Shown here: positions 1-5,758 of the stretch, piece after piece
Layout of the letters: each line of letters starts with the position of its first letter
How positions within the stretch are numbered: position 1 is the stretch's first letter
Origin: Flavobacteriales bacterium UBA7430
GTDB lineage: Bacteria; Bacteroidota; Bacteroidia; Flavobacteriales; UBA7430
Reading direction: 5' to 3'
Assembly: GCA_002478765.1 (NCBI GenBank)
Contig: DLQO01000060.1
Span: 1-9,079, forward strand
DNA length: 9,079 nt
Made by a program: the position numbers and the translations under genes
The notes under the pieces: generated by a model
The model's database searches: none
What the model saw: only the letters and a program-made list of their open reading frames with translations
What the model was told of the DNA's origin: nothing

Positions 1-1844
1 CGATACAGAGGAATATAGCGAGAGGCATCAAATTCTTGTATTTCTGGTACATGCTCGTTTCTGAGAGAGGAGTGAAATTCCTTCAAGGCGCTTAACACAG
101 ATGATATATCCGCATCACTCCATGCATTTGGACTGTTCTCACTATTGACAATACTCAGTTGTGAATAGTCAAGGAACTCCTGCATAAATAGGTAAATTTC
201 TCGCTTTGCATTAACGAGACTCCCCTCAAACCTTGGTATATACTCGAAACCAGCTTCCGCAAGCTTCTGATAAATTATTATATCCTTAATATGTGCGTTT
301 TGGTACTCTAATTCAGTGCCGTATTTCTTGATTAAGTCGGCCAATTCAGTATCAATCGATGAGGCCATTAAATGCAATCCCTTAACTGTTTCTAAATCCA
401 AAGCCTTCGACTTGAGTAATAGTTTTTCTGAGTAAACCGTACCATTTTCAAGTTCATGATTTCGCTCAACTGGAATGAAGCCGATCATTTTTTTGCTGGT
501 GCGATTCGCTATAACCGTTAAGATGCCATTATCTAATGTGTCATTTTCTAAAACTCTGTATGAAAAAAGGTGATTACTGTTCCTTTCACCGGCAACTTTA
601 GATAAGAATTTTGTGGTCAATTCGGATTTTAAAAGCCATTGAACTGGTTTATTGCGCCCTAGTTTTTCATGTGCCTTAGCGAATTCACCACTAACAATAG
701 CAGCGTAGGTGGAAATCTCTAGACCCAAGGCAAACCCAGCGATCAACTTAGCAAATCGCTCTACTTTTCCTGATCCTAAACACCCCATCATATCTAAGGC
801 TTCTGACTGCATTTTCAAGTTAGTGCCACCTCCAACCGTACCAACAACCAGATTGGGTAGGGTAAGTTGAAGTTTTAGTCCACCTTCCACGCAATCAAGT
901 TCCAGGAAACCAACTGAAGATTCATGCACGCAGGCTATATCTTGACCTGTTGCCACGAAAAATGCTGCAATAGCGTTGGCTACGTTGATGTTGTAACCTA
1001 CCATAGATTCTTCCTCTGCGAAAGATTTCGACGGGCCGAAAAATCGCTCCATCTTTTTGGAAGTCGTACGAAGCACCTTATTTACGATAGCTTCAGGTAA
1101 GAAGCAATTCGCAACCACTCTGATACCTCGTCCATTGGTAATATTATATTGGGATATTTTTTTGTCTGCGGCGCCATTCCCTTCAATAACATAGTCGATT
1201 GGCGATATGTCGAATTTTTCTTTAAAGACATCGACAAGATGCATAATTGCATGCCAAGAACAAGTTGTAGTCATATTTTGACCCGAAGCATCGCCCGTTG
1301 AGAAAACAAGTTTGAGATGGACATTCTTACCTCGAACGAATCGTTCGATAGTCCGTAAATCGGCATGGTTCGAATATTTTTTGATCAGTTGGGCCACTTT
1401 CTTCTCTTCCGTCTTCACGAAAGATTGAAAAGTATGTGCTTCTTCTTCAGTTTCAAATAAAAATAAAGGGGAACGCACCATTTTTTGCCAAGCAACTTCC
1501 GCTTCAAAACCTCCCCCTTGACTAATGGCCTTAGCTCCTCTGTTCATGCTGGCAACAAGTGCGCCTTCAAGCGTACCCACGGTTGCATAAACCAAATCTT
1601 CTTGTGCCTCGTCCTTAAACAATATTGGACCGACTACTCCTAAAGGGACCTCTACAGAGCCGATATACGATTCTATGTTGTTTTGAATTTCGCTCAGTTC
1701 CAGATTGGTATACTTAATATTCTGGATAGAGATGTCTTGCTGCTCCAGAAAGGCTTGACGCATTTCAATGGCACTTTTCACAACAAGTCCTCTCCCTGGA
1801 ATTACAGGTAGACAGGAAGGTTCAGTATTTATTTTTCTATGCAT
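1..1844 (-). CDS. Class I HMG-CoA reductase fused to an APH/choline-kinase-like domain (3' end beyond window)
   Basis: This open frame of 614 codons continues past the left edge. Residues about 54-400 are a class I HMG-CoA reductase, the NADPH-dependent enzyme that makes mevalonate. Visible motifs are the IGSVEVPLGVVGP entry, TLEGALVASMNRGAKAI with catalytic Glu93, STGDASGQNM (182-191, cofactor loop), DKK with the catalytic Lys at 228/229, ATGQD with Asp302, GTVGGGT (335-341) and catalytic His392 in KAHEKLGR. All four catalytic residues are present. No membrane anchor precedes the domain, so it should be cytosolic. Residues about 470-614 resemble the N-lobe of aminoglycoside/choline-kinase-like phosphotransferases: KLLLKSK (Lys478), a helix with KDIIIYQKL, IPRFEGSL, then the hinge LFMQEFL. 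The catalytic HxD loop would lie outside the window. The start ATG at 1844 lies inside the desaturase end, just after an in-frame stop; Met28 (1763) is an alternative. The reductase call is secure and the kinase call is by pattern. Confidence 0.9.
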   Translation of the reverse strand, partial: MHRKINTEPSCLPVIPGRGLVVKSAIEMRQAFLEQQDISIQNIKYTNLELSEIQNNIESYIGSVEVPLGVVGPILFKDEAQEDLVYATVGTLEGALVASMNRGAKAISQGGGFEAEVAWQKMVRSPLFLFETEEEAHTFQSFVKTEEKKVAQLIKKYSNHADLRTIERFVRGKNVHLKLVFSTGDASGQNMTTTCSWHAIMHLVDVFKEKFDISPIDYVIEGNGAADKKISQYNITNGRGIRVVANCFLPEAIVNKVLRTTSKKMERFFGPSKSFAEEESMVGYNINVANAIAAFFVATGQDIACVHESSVGFLELDCVEGGLKLQLTLPNLVVGTVGGGTNLKMQSEALDMMGCLGSGKVERFAKLIAGFALGLEISTYAAIVSGEFAKAHEKLGRNKPVQWLLKSELTTKFLSKVAGERNSNHLFSYRVLENDTLDNGILTVIANRTSKKMIGFIPVERNHELENGTVYSEKLLLKSKALDLETVKGLHLMASSIDTELADLIKKYGTELEYQNAHIKDIIIYQKLAEAGFEYIPRFEGSLVNAKREIYLFMQEFLDYSQLSIVNSENSPNAWSDADISSVLSALKEFHSSLRNEHVPEIQEFDASRYIPLY

Positions 1845-2764
1845 TCATTAAATACGTTTATATAGTTTTTTGAAATGTAAATAGATTGTCTACCCATTTT
1901 ATTATTGACCAACTTCTCATGAACCTTAGGAAGGTTGTATTGCGGTATACTGGGAAACATGTGATGTTCGCAGTGGTACGAGATGTTTTTAGGAGAGAGT
2001 AAGAGTCTAGAAATGAAATTGTGTTTCGTTGTTCGCGTTTGCATTTCTAGAGGTTGGTGCTCAATACCAGAATGCTCAGCTATTCGTCGCCATCTATTGA
2101 TGAGTTGCGTCCACGAGATGAAGGGAACCAACCAGTACTTTAAAAGCAGCATTTCGTGATCGAAATAGATAAACCCACCAAGGACAATGATGTAAAAGGA
2201 AACTCTAGCGATCTTGTATCTCCTACTGGACTTCGGTTTCCTCGATGCAACTGATTTGCCGGACATTACTCGAAAAGTTTCGAAAACACCAAACCCCGAA
2301 AGTTGCTTCACGACGATTTTAAGAAAGCGACTAATAGGCATTGGGAATTGCCAATTTTCATCCGTTTTCGCAGTATAATCTGGGTCTTCATCTGTATTTA
2401 GACATTGATGATGCTTGAGGTGTTTCACTTTATATGACTTCATGGAAACAATCACCGGCCAAGCGCAAAACACCTCACCAACTATATCATTGACTTTTTT
2501 GTTTTTTGAAATTAATCCATGGACAGACTCATGCATTAATAATCCTAAAGCGAGATACCTTGCGCCAATAAAAACGACGGTAATGATATAGATACTCCAA
2601 TGATAATAAGTTTCACAAAGAAAGGCTGCGGTTAATATCAGAACCCATTCTTGAATGACCGAAAAAATCCCTTTCCACGTTTGGATGTTAAAAAATGGAC
2701 GAAGCTCAATACTTTCTAAAATGAGATGAATTCTATCATTGTAGGAGGTTTTTGAATTTACCAT
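1829..2764 (-). CDS. Membrane fatty-acid desaturase family protein
   Basis: This is a 311-residue integral membrane di-iron enzyme of the fatty-acid desaturase/hydroxylase superfamily. The three histidine clusters that bind the iron pair are all present: HESVH (78-82), HLKHH (115-119) and HCEHH (264-268). An extra AEH (His231) lies before the TRTT segment, as is usual in the bacterial branch, and the family tail FPSIPQYNLPKVH follows the last box. Hydrophobic stretches near 38-50, 57-76, 95-107, 188-201 and 206-222 fit a membrane-embedded helical bundle. Substrate and regiospecificity cannot be read from the sequence; acyl lipids or a carotenoid/isoprenoid are possible. Its last codons overlap the start of the HMG-CoA reductase fusion gene by 16 bp, so the two are almost surely co-transcribed and translationally coupled. 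No clear Bacteroidota -7 box was found upstream. Confidence 0.9.
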   Translation of the reverse strand: MVNSKTSYNDRIHLILESIELRPFFNIQTWKGIFSVIQEWVLILTAAFLCETYYHWSIYIITVVFIGARYLALGLLMHESVHGLISKNKKVNDIVGEVFCAWPVIVSMKSYKVKHLKHHQCLNTDEDPDYTAKTDENWQFPMPISRFLKIVVKQLSGFGVFETFRVMSGKSVASRKPKSSRRYKIARVSFYIIVLGGFIYFDHEMLLLKYWLVPFISWTQLINRWRRIAEHSGIEHQPLEMQTRTTKHNFISRLLLSPKNISYHCEHHMFPSIPQYNLPKVHEKLVNNKMGRQSIYISKNYINVFNECIEK

Positions 2765-2839
2765 AGTGTGTAGTTTAGAATTCTAGATTTATGTTTTAAG
2801 TTAAACGGTACGTTCTTAAAGTGAAACACTTCGATTCTA

Positions 2840-2886
2840 TTTATTCTTTAAGATGAGATTAGTTATTTACTTATCCGAAGAATAAA
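2840..2886. repeat. Inverted repeat with 9-bp arms upstream of the desaturase
   Basis: TTTATTCTT (2840-2848) is matched by AAGAATAAA (2878-2886), giving perfect 9-bp arms around a 29-bp spacer. A second overlapping pair, GAGATT (2855-2860) and AATCTC (2886-2891), competes with it. The location, 76-127 bp upstream of the desaturase start, would suit a regulatory element, but the arms are AT-rich and chance is not excluded. Confidence 0.35.
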
Positions 2887-3038
2887 ATCTCACTTGCTGA
2901 CTTCTATTAGTTATTATTCTACCAATATTTAGTTACACGTTTTTTTTGATTCAATATTGAGACCTCTACACGGTAGATATAAGTCAATAGCATACAACTG
3001 TGGAAAGAAGGTTTGCGGTCGAGTGCATTAACGGAAAT

Positions 3039-3143
3039 ATGTGGAAGAAATACGCACGTATCACACAAGGAGCACTCAAGGAAATTGAGCTAAAACTCGA
3101 AAAGCCCAATCAATCCTTAGAATCCATAAATACGAAACAATAG
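3039..3143 (+). pseudogene. Possible remnant: short frame resembling a tyrosine-recombinase tail
   Basis: A 34-codon frame opens at ATG 3039 and stops at TAG 3141. Its KYARITQGALKEIELKLEK stretch resembles the extreme C-terminus of Bacteroidota phage-type integrases, where the catalytic tyrosine sits in a Y-A-K/R-I-T context followed by a helix. The frame can be read back to a stop at 2988 without any other integrase motif. If real, it is only a fragment of a decayed element; it could equally be chance. Confidence 0.2.
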
Positions 3144-3270
3144 CAAAAACTATAAGAAGTACTCTTTCCAGTTGGATTAAGCTACTCCTCGAAAACAATA
3201 GAGTATCGAACCTCGAACGTACACATCACGGCAGATATAACTGATATTTTATAGAGACTTGGAGTTCCGT

Positions 3271-3305
3271 AAAAAACAAAACCCAAAGACAAAATGTCTT
3301 CGGGT
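3271..3305 (-). terminator. Intrinsic terminator reading leftward
   Basis: ACCCAAAGACA (3281-3291) and TGTCTTCGGGT (3295-3305) form an 11-bp stem with one G-T wobble and an AAA/TTT loop. Read on the minus strand, the stem is followed at once by TTTGTTTTTT (3280-3271), the usual Rho-independent layout. No gene on the minus strand lies immediately upstream of it, so it either stops stray or antisense transcription from the right or ends a small RNA encoded in the 3306-3460 region. Confidence 0.6.
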
Positions 3306-3322
3306 CTCCGGTAGTAGCGGAG
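3306..3322. repeat. Short GC-rich hairpin next to the terminator
   Basis: CTCCG (3306-3310) pairs with CGGAG (3318-3322) around the loop GTAGTAG. It abuts the terminator stem, and flanking GGTCT (3303-3307) and AGACC (3326-3330) can form an alternative outer helix. It stands out because the surrounding DNA is AT-rich. Confidence 0.5.
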
Positions 3323-3350
3323 GCAAGACCTTCCATTGGCTTGAATTTTG

Positions 3351-3370
3351 TGTTCGGAATATTCCGAACA
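3351..3370. repeat. Perfect 20-bp palindrome
   Basis: TGTTCGGAATATTCCGAACA equals its own reverse complement over all 20 bases, and the symmetry stops at the flanks. It lies 100 bp before the Crp/Fnr start codon. It could be an operator for a dimeric regulator or a structural part of the repeat element that also holds the two hairpins to its left. Its half-site differs from the CTCAACA operator seen downstream. Confidence 0.7.
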
Positions 3371-3470
3371 TACGTTGGAACTACGTGTATTTCTTAATCC
3401 CACTGTTTGCCGTATATTCACAAGGACACCCGGCGATTTCGATATACGCCGACATCACTGAAATTAAAGC

Positions 3471-4043
3471 ATGAAAGAAGCATTGAGGGGTTATATTATA
3501 GACCAAGTACCCTATCCAAAAGAAGAAGAGATAAATGATATTCTTGCTCTTTTTGAAGAAAAGCATTTTAAAAAAGGGGGGCTTTATAAAGAACCATTTA
3601 AAACATCAGATTATGTTGCTTTTTTATGTGAAGGATCTGTGAGACTAATCATTCACAAAGAAAATGGTGATGAAATCACCGCTCGTATTCTTCAAGACAA
3701 CTCATTTATAATAGATCCTTATCGCTTAAAAGGAACCGACAGTTCTCCCCTTAGCATAGAATGTTTAGAAGACCTAACTTTACTTATTGCGTCTTTAAAG
3801 AGTATTCAAAAAATGCTGGAAACTAATCTGGCATTAAACATTTTAGTTCGTGAGTACCAAAAAGAACAAATGTTGGAAATAGGAGAAACTCACCTCTTAT
3901 TTCTTACGGGAACTGCAAAAGAACGTTATCAACATATCCTTGAAAAAAATCCAGAGATGTTAAGGAAATTCCCACTGCGATTTATCGCTTCCATGATAGG
4001 GATTACTCCTACCCAATTGAGTAGAGTCCGCAATAGAAAGTAA
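3471..4043 (+). CDS. Crp/Fnr-family transcriptional regulator
   Basis: This is a 190-residue cytoplasmic DNA-binding protein. Residues about 25-110 form the cyclic-nucleotide-binding-like jelly roll, with FLCEGSVRLIIHKENGDEI (51-69) the clearest strand pair. A long dimer helix region follows (about 110-150), and a C-terminal helix-turn-helix (168-190) carries FIASMIGITPTQLSRVRNRK. The chain ends right after the recognition helix, which is normal for the short Bacteroidota members. The usual cAMP phosphate cassette (GE...RSA) is not recognisable and the cysteines do not form the FNR iron-sulphur pattern, so the signal it senses is unknown. It is followed by an outer-membrane protein gene whose upstream region carries a 16-bp palindrome, a natural operator candidate. 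The ATG at 3471 gives the expected family N-terminus. Confidence 0.88.
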   Translation: MKEALRGYIIDQVPYPKEEEINDILALFEEKHFKKGGLYKEPFKTSDYVAFLCEGSVRLIIHKENGDEITARILQDNSFIIDPYRLKGTDSSPLSIECLEDLTLLIASLKSIQKMLETNLALNILVREYQKEQMLEIGETHLLFLTGTAKERYQHILEKNPEMLRKFPLRFIASMIGITPTQLSRVRNRK

Positions 4044-4062
4044 TTCTCCTACTGATTCAATC

Positions 4063-4078
4063 CTCAACATTTGTTGAG
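4063..4078. promoter_or_regulatory. Operator-like palindrome CTCAACATTTGTTGAG (copy 1)
   Basis: Perfect 7-bp arms, CTCAACA and TGTTGAG, surround a TT spacer. The same 16 bases recur at 4879-4894. The centre lies 29.5 bp before the -7 box at 4100, or near -41 if transcription begins a few bases after that box, the usual position of an activator of the Crp/Fnr class. No T-tract follows, so it is not a terminator. Confidence 0.7.
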
Positions 4079-4099
4079 TTAAACACGAATATGCTTGTA

Positions 4100-4107
4100 T
4101 AGATTTG
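4100..4107 (+). promoter_or_regulatory. Bacteroidota -7 box (TAGATTTG)
   Basis: TAGATTTG matches the Bacteroidota consensus TAnnTTTG exactly. A TTG at 4074-4076, inside the right arm of the palindrome, can serve as the -33 element with a 23-bp spacer, which is at the long end of what is seen. The implied leader before the barrel gene is very short. Confidence 0.55.
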
Positions 4108-4120
4108 CTCTTCAATTTTA

Positions 4121-4864
4121 ATGAATATGAAGAACTTATCACTATTCGCCCTACTAAGTACTCTTTTCTTTACCCCGATGCAAGGAAACGCACAAGCAGC
4201 TCTAATTGCTTTAACTTTTGGAGATAAGGTAGCGAGTGAAGATTTTAATTTGAGTATGGAGTTTGGTGCAAACTACTCCGGAGTCTCAAACTTTCAAAAC
4301 AATCAAAGAGCGATAGAAACAAATTTCGGCATGGCTGGAAACATTAGACTATCTGATCAATTTTATTTGAGCCCTACTGTTTTCTTTAGTTCTGGAAGAA
4401 AATTGAAACTTTCAAATTATTCTTTAACCTCTGGTAACAATTCGTTAGACCAAGAATTCATTGACCAAAAAGCAGAAATCAGACTTGATTACATAGATGT
4501 TAACATTCCGCTTTTCTATCAAATTAGCAAATTTAGATTTGGTATTGCTCCACAAGTTTCATTCCTAACAGGTGCAGACTTAAAAATAGAGAATGACTTT
4601 GGCGCTTTTGACTATGATATGAAGCATGAGGTCAACAATCTAGATTATGGACTACTGTCTATTCTATCTTACGAATTAGGAACTGCTCGCAAAGGAAAAG
4701 GGCTTTTCTTACAATTAAGATATTATCAAGGATTTGCTGATATTTTCAAAGCTCCAGTATCCCCTAACAATTTAAATAATTATTACGTTTCTTTTCATTT
4801 AAGCTTGCCTTTTATCACAGAAGAACTAGCCAAGAAAAACCTTCAATCATCTAAAAAAAATTGA
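4121..4864 (+). CDS. Small outer-membrane beta-barrel protein (PorT/OMP_b-brl-like)
   Basis: The 247-residue product begins with a Sec signal peptide: KNLSLFALL core and probable cleavage after GNAQA near residue 26. The remainder is rich in alternating hydrophobic/polar segments ending in aromatic residues (LDYIDVNIPLFYQI, FRFGIAPQVSFL, LFLQLRYYQGF, NNYYVSFHLSL). This pattern is typical of an 8-10-stranded Bacteroidota outer-membrane barrel. The DYIDVNIPLFYQISKFRFGIAP-like core is characteristic of the PorT-type family. A second ATG at 4127 gives an almost identical signal peptide and may be the true start, given the short leader. It is preceded by the operator and -7 box described above and follows the Crp/Fnr gene by 77 bp. 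Function is unknown; transport, adhesion or structural roles are possible. Confidence 0.75.
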   Translation: MNMKNLSLFALLSTLFFTPMQGNAQAALIALTFGDKVASEDFNLSMEFGANYSGVSNFQNNQRAIETNFGMAGNIRLSDQFYLSPTVFFSSGRKLKLSNYSLTSGNNSLDQEFIDQKAEIRLDYIDVNIPLFYQISKFRFGIAPQVSFLTGADLKIENDFGAFDYDMKHEVNNLDYGLLSILSYELGTARKGKGLFLQLRYYQGFADIFKAPVSPNNLNNYYVSFHLSLPFITEELAKKNLQSSKKN

Positions 4865-4878
4865 TCCTATTTGTTTTT

Positions 4879-4894
4879 CTCAACATTTGTTGAG
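4879..4894. promoter_or_regulatory. Operator-like palindrome CTCAACATTTGTTGAG (copy 2)
   Basis: This is identical over 16 bases to the palindrome at 4063-4078. It begins 14 bp after the barrel gene stop and lies 58 bp before the next start codon. The downstream -7-like box begins 22 bp after it, against 21 bp for copy 1, so site and promoter geometry are preserved. A T-rich run lies on its left, not its right, which argues against a rightward terminator. Confidence 0.7.
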
Positions 4895-4916
4895 GATTTC
4901 ATCATAGTCATCAACC

Positions 4917-4924
4917 TACACTTG
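4917..4924 (+). promoter_or_regulatory. Probable -7 box (TACACTTG)
   Basis: TACACTTG differs from TAnnTTTG at one position. Its spacing from the upstream palindrome almost equals that of the exact match before the barrel gene, which raises its credibility. TTG at 4890-4892 could act as the -33 element with a 24-bp spacer. Confidence 0.4.
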
Positions 4925-4952
4925 CAACGTTGTTGGCTGCAATTGAAGAAAT

Positions 4953-5681
4953 ATGCAAAATAGAAAACTCATATATATAGCAATCATACTACTTGGAATT
5001 CTTTTGTCATCATGTGCAACTTCTCGAACATTCCAGATGGATAATTCCCAAAACCCTCTTTACTATCATAATGCCTATTGGGTGGCTAAAATAAAACCAG
5101 AAGGTGCACCTGCAAAAATCACAGTCATCAACGATATGCATATAGATACTTCTACAAATAGAGTTACGGTTTATGCTCAGTCTAGAATTCTAGGAAAAAT
5201 TGTATCACCTCCTCAGGTAGGGTCAGGAGAATGTATCGAAACGAAAAACGATACCTTGTGCTTTCATCCTAATGCCGTTTACTTGAATGGGTCAGGTGCC
5301 GAATTGGATAGTGCTGACGGAAGTGGTGCTTGGTGGGTTAAACATTCGTGGGTCCTCGGAGGAGAAGGTTATCAAAACTGGGGATTGAAACCTGAAAAGA
5401 ATTACGGTTATGGACACTATGTTGAAGGCATCCTACTCGAGGATGGTTTAACAATGAAAATTGGGATTCGAAAAGATTCTGTTTTTACTGATTATAACCT
5501 GAGAATGCCAATAATTGATACGAATACAAGGCAGGTCTACTATCAAGTTGTACGCTACGAATTTTCTCATAAAAATGATTCCATACCAGAAGAGAAATTT
5601 AAGTTGGTTTGGAAATGCAAAAAAAGGAAAAGTCCTTTTAATAATGAGATTCGAACTTGCCCTAAATTAATTCGGCAATAA
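4953..5681 (+). CDS. Lipoprotein of unknown function
   Basis: This is a 242-residue exported lipoprotein. A hydrophobic helix (6-18) ends in the lipobox LSSC, so Cys21 would be lipidated and the mature protein anchored in the inner or outer membrane. The body has no motif I recognise. Residues about 58-85 suggest beta strands, followed by a segment with paired cysteines (GECIETKNDTLCFHP) and then a Gly/Trp/Tyr-rich stretch (GSGAWWVKHSW, NWGLKPEKNYGYGHYVEG). The C-terminus is basic and holds two more cysteines (WKCKKRK, RTCPK). The cysteines may form disulphides in the periplasm. It has its own palindrome and -7-like box upstream and precedes the DJ-1-like lipoprotein gene by 77 bp. It may belong to the same transcription unit as the sulfatase genes. 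Confidence 0.75.
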   Translation: MQNRKLIYIAIILLGILLSSCATSRTFQMDNSQNPLYYHNAYWVAKIKPEGAPAKITVINDMHIDTSTNRVTVYAQSRILGKIVSPPQVGSGECIETKNDTLCFHPNAVYLNGSGAELDSADGSGAWWVKHSWVLGGEGYQNWGLKPEKNYGYGHYVEGILLEDGLTMKIGIRKDSVFTDYNLRMPIIDTNTRQVYYQVVRYEFSHKNDSIPEEKFKLVWKCKKRKSPFNNEIRTCPKLIRQ

Positions 5682-5724
5682 TTTATTAGGATCGAAACAA
5701 TAAAACAGCAACAGTATATACGGC

Positions 5725-5743
5725 ATTAAAACGACCGTTTAAT
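5725..5743. repeat. Imperfect inverted repeat before the DJ-1-like gene
   Basis: ATTAAA (5725-5730) and TTTAAT (5738-5743) flank ACGACCG, with an inner G-C pair. It lies 15 bp upstream of the start codon. It may be an operator or a weak hairpin, and no promoter box was found beside it. The AT-rich arms could also be coincidental. Confidence 0.3.
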
Positions 5744-5758
5744 GACAAAAAAGAGATA

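Larger units (their letters stand above)
2765..3270. other. Long intergenic stretch without a convincing gene
   Basis: About 500 bp between the divergent desaturase and regulator genes contains no reading frame with protein-like features apart from the weak candidate at 3039-3143. It should contain the promoter of the leftward desaturase/reductase pair, but no match to TAnnTTTG was seen on that strand. It contains a long-loop inverted repeat (2840-2886), a short AAGTG-AAA-CACTT repeat (2819-2831) and a TCAATATTGA palindrome (2951-2960). The last two are short enough to arise by chance in AT-rich DNA. Confidence 0.5.
3271..3460. repeat. Candidate structured or interspersed repeat element
   Basis: Within 190 bp there are a terminator-like stem, a GC-rich hairpin, a perfect 20-bp palindrome and a CGGCG...CGCCG pair (3431-3451). 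Several frames stay open across it, but none looks like a protein. One frame reads KTQRQNVFGSPVVAEARPS (about 3275-3331), which from memory resembles tiny hypothetical proteins annotated repeatedly in marine Bacteroidota genomes. That would fit a dispersed non-coding repeat; the resemblance is not verified. Confidence 0.35.

Noticed and set aside
3259..3474. Rightward 71-codon frame whose stop overlaps the regulator start as ATGA
   Set aside because: The overlap looks operon-like, but the frame runs through the terminator stem, hairpin and 20-bp palindrome, has no family resemblance, and competing frames are equally open.
3182..3566. Two leftward short frames (3182-3421 and 3381-3566)
   Set aside because: They cover the same inverted-repeat DNA or run antisense into the Crp/Fnr gene; composition is not protein-like.
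4879..4894. Palindrome as a terminator for the barrel gene
   Set aside because: No T-tract follows on the right, the T-rich run is on the left, and an identical copy lies upstream of the barrel gene where no terminator role is needed.
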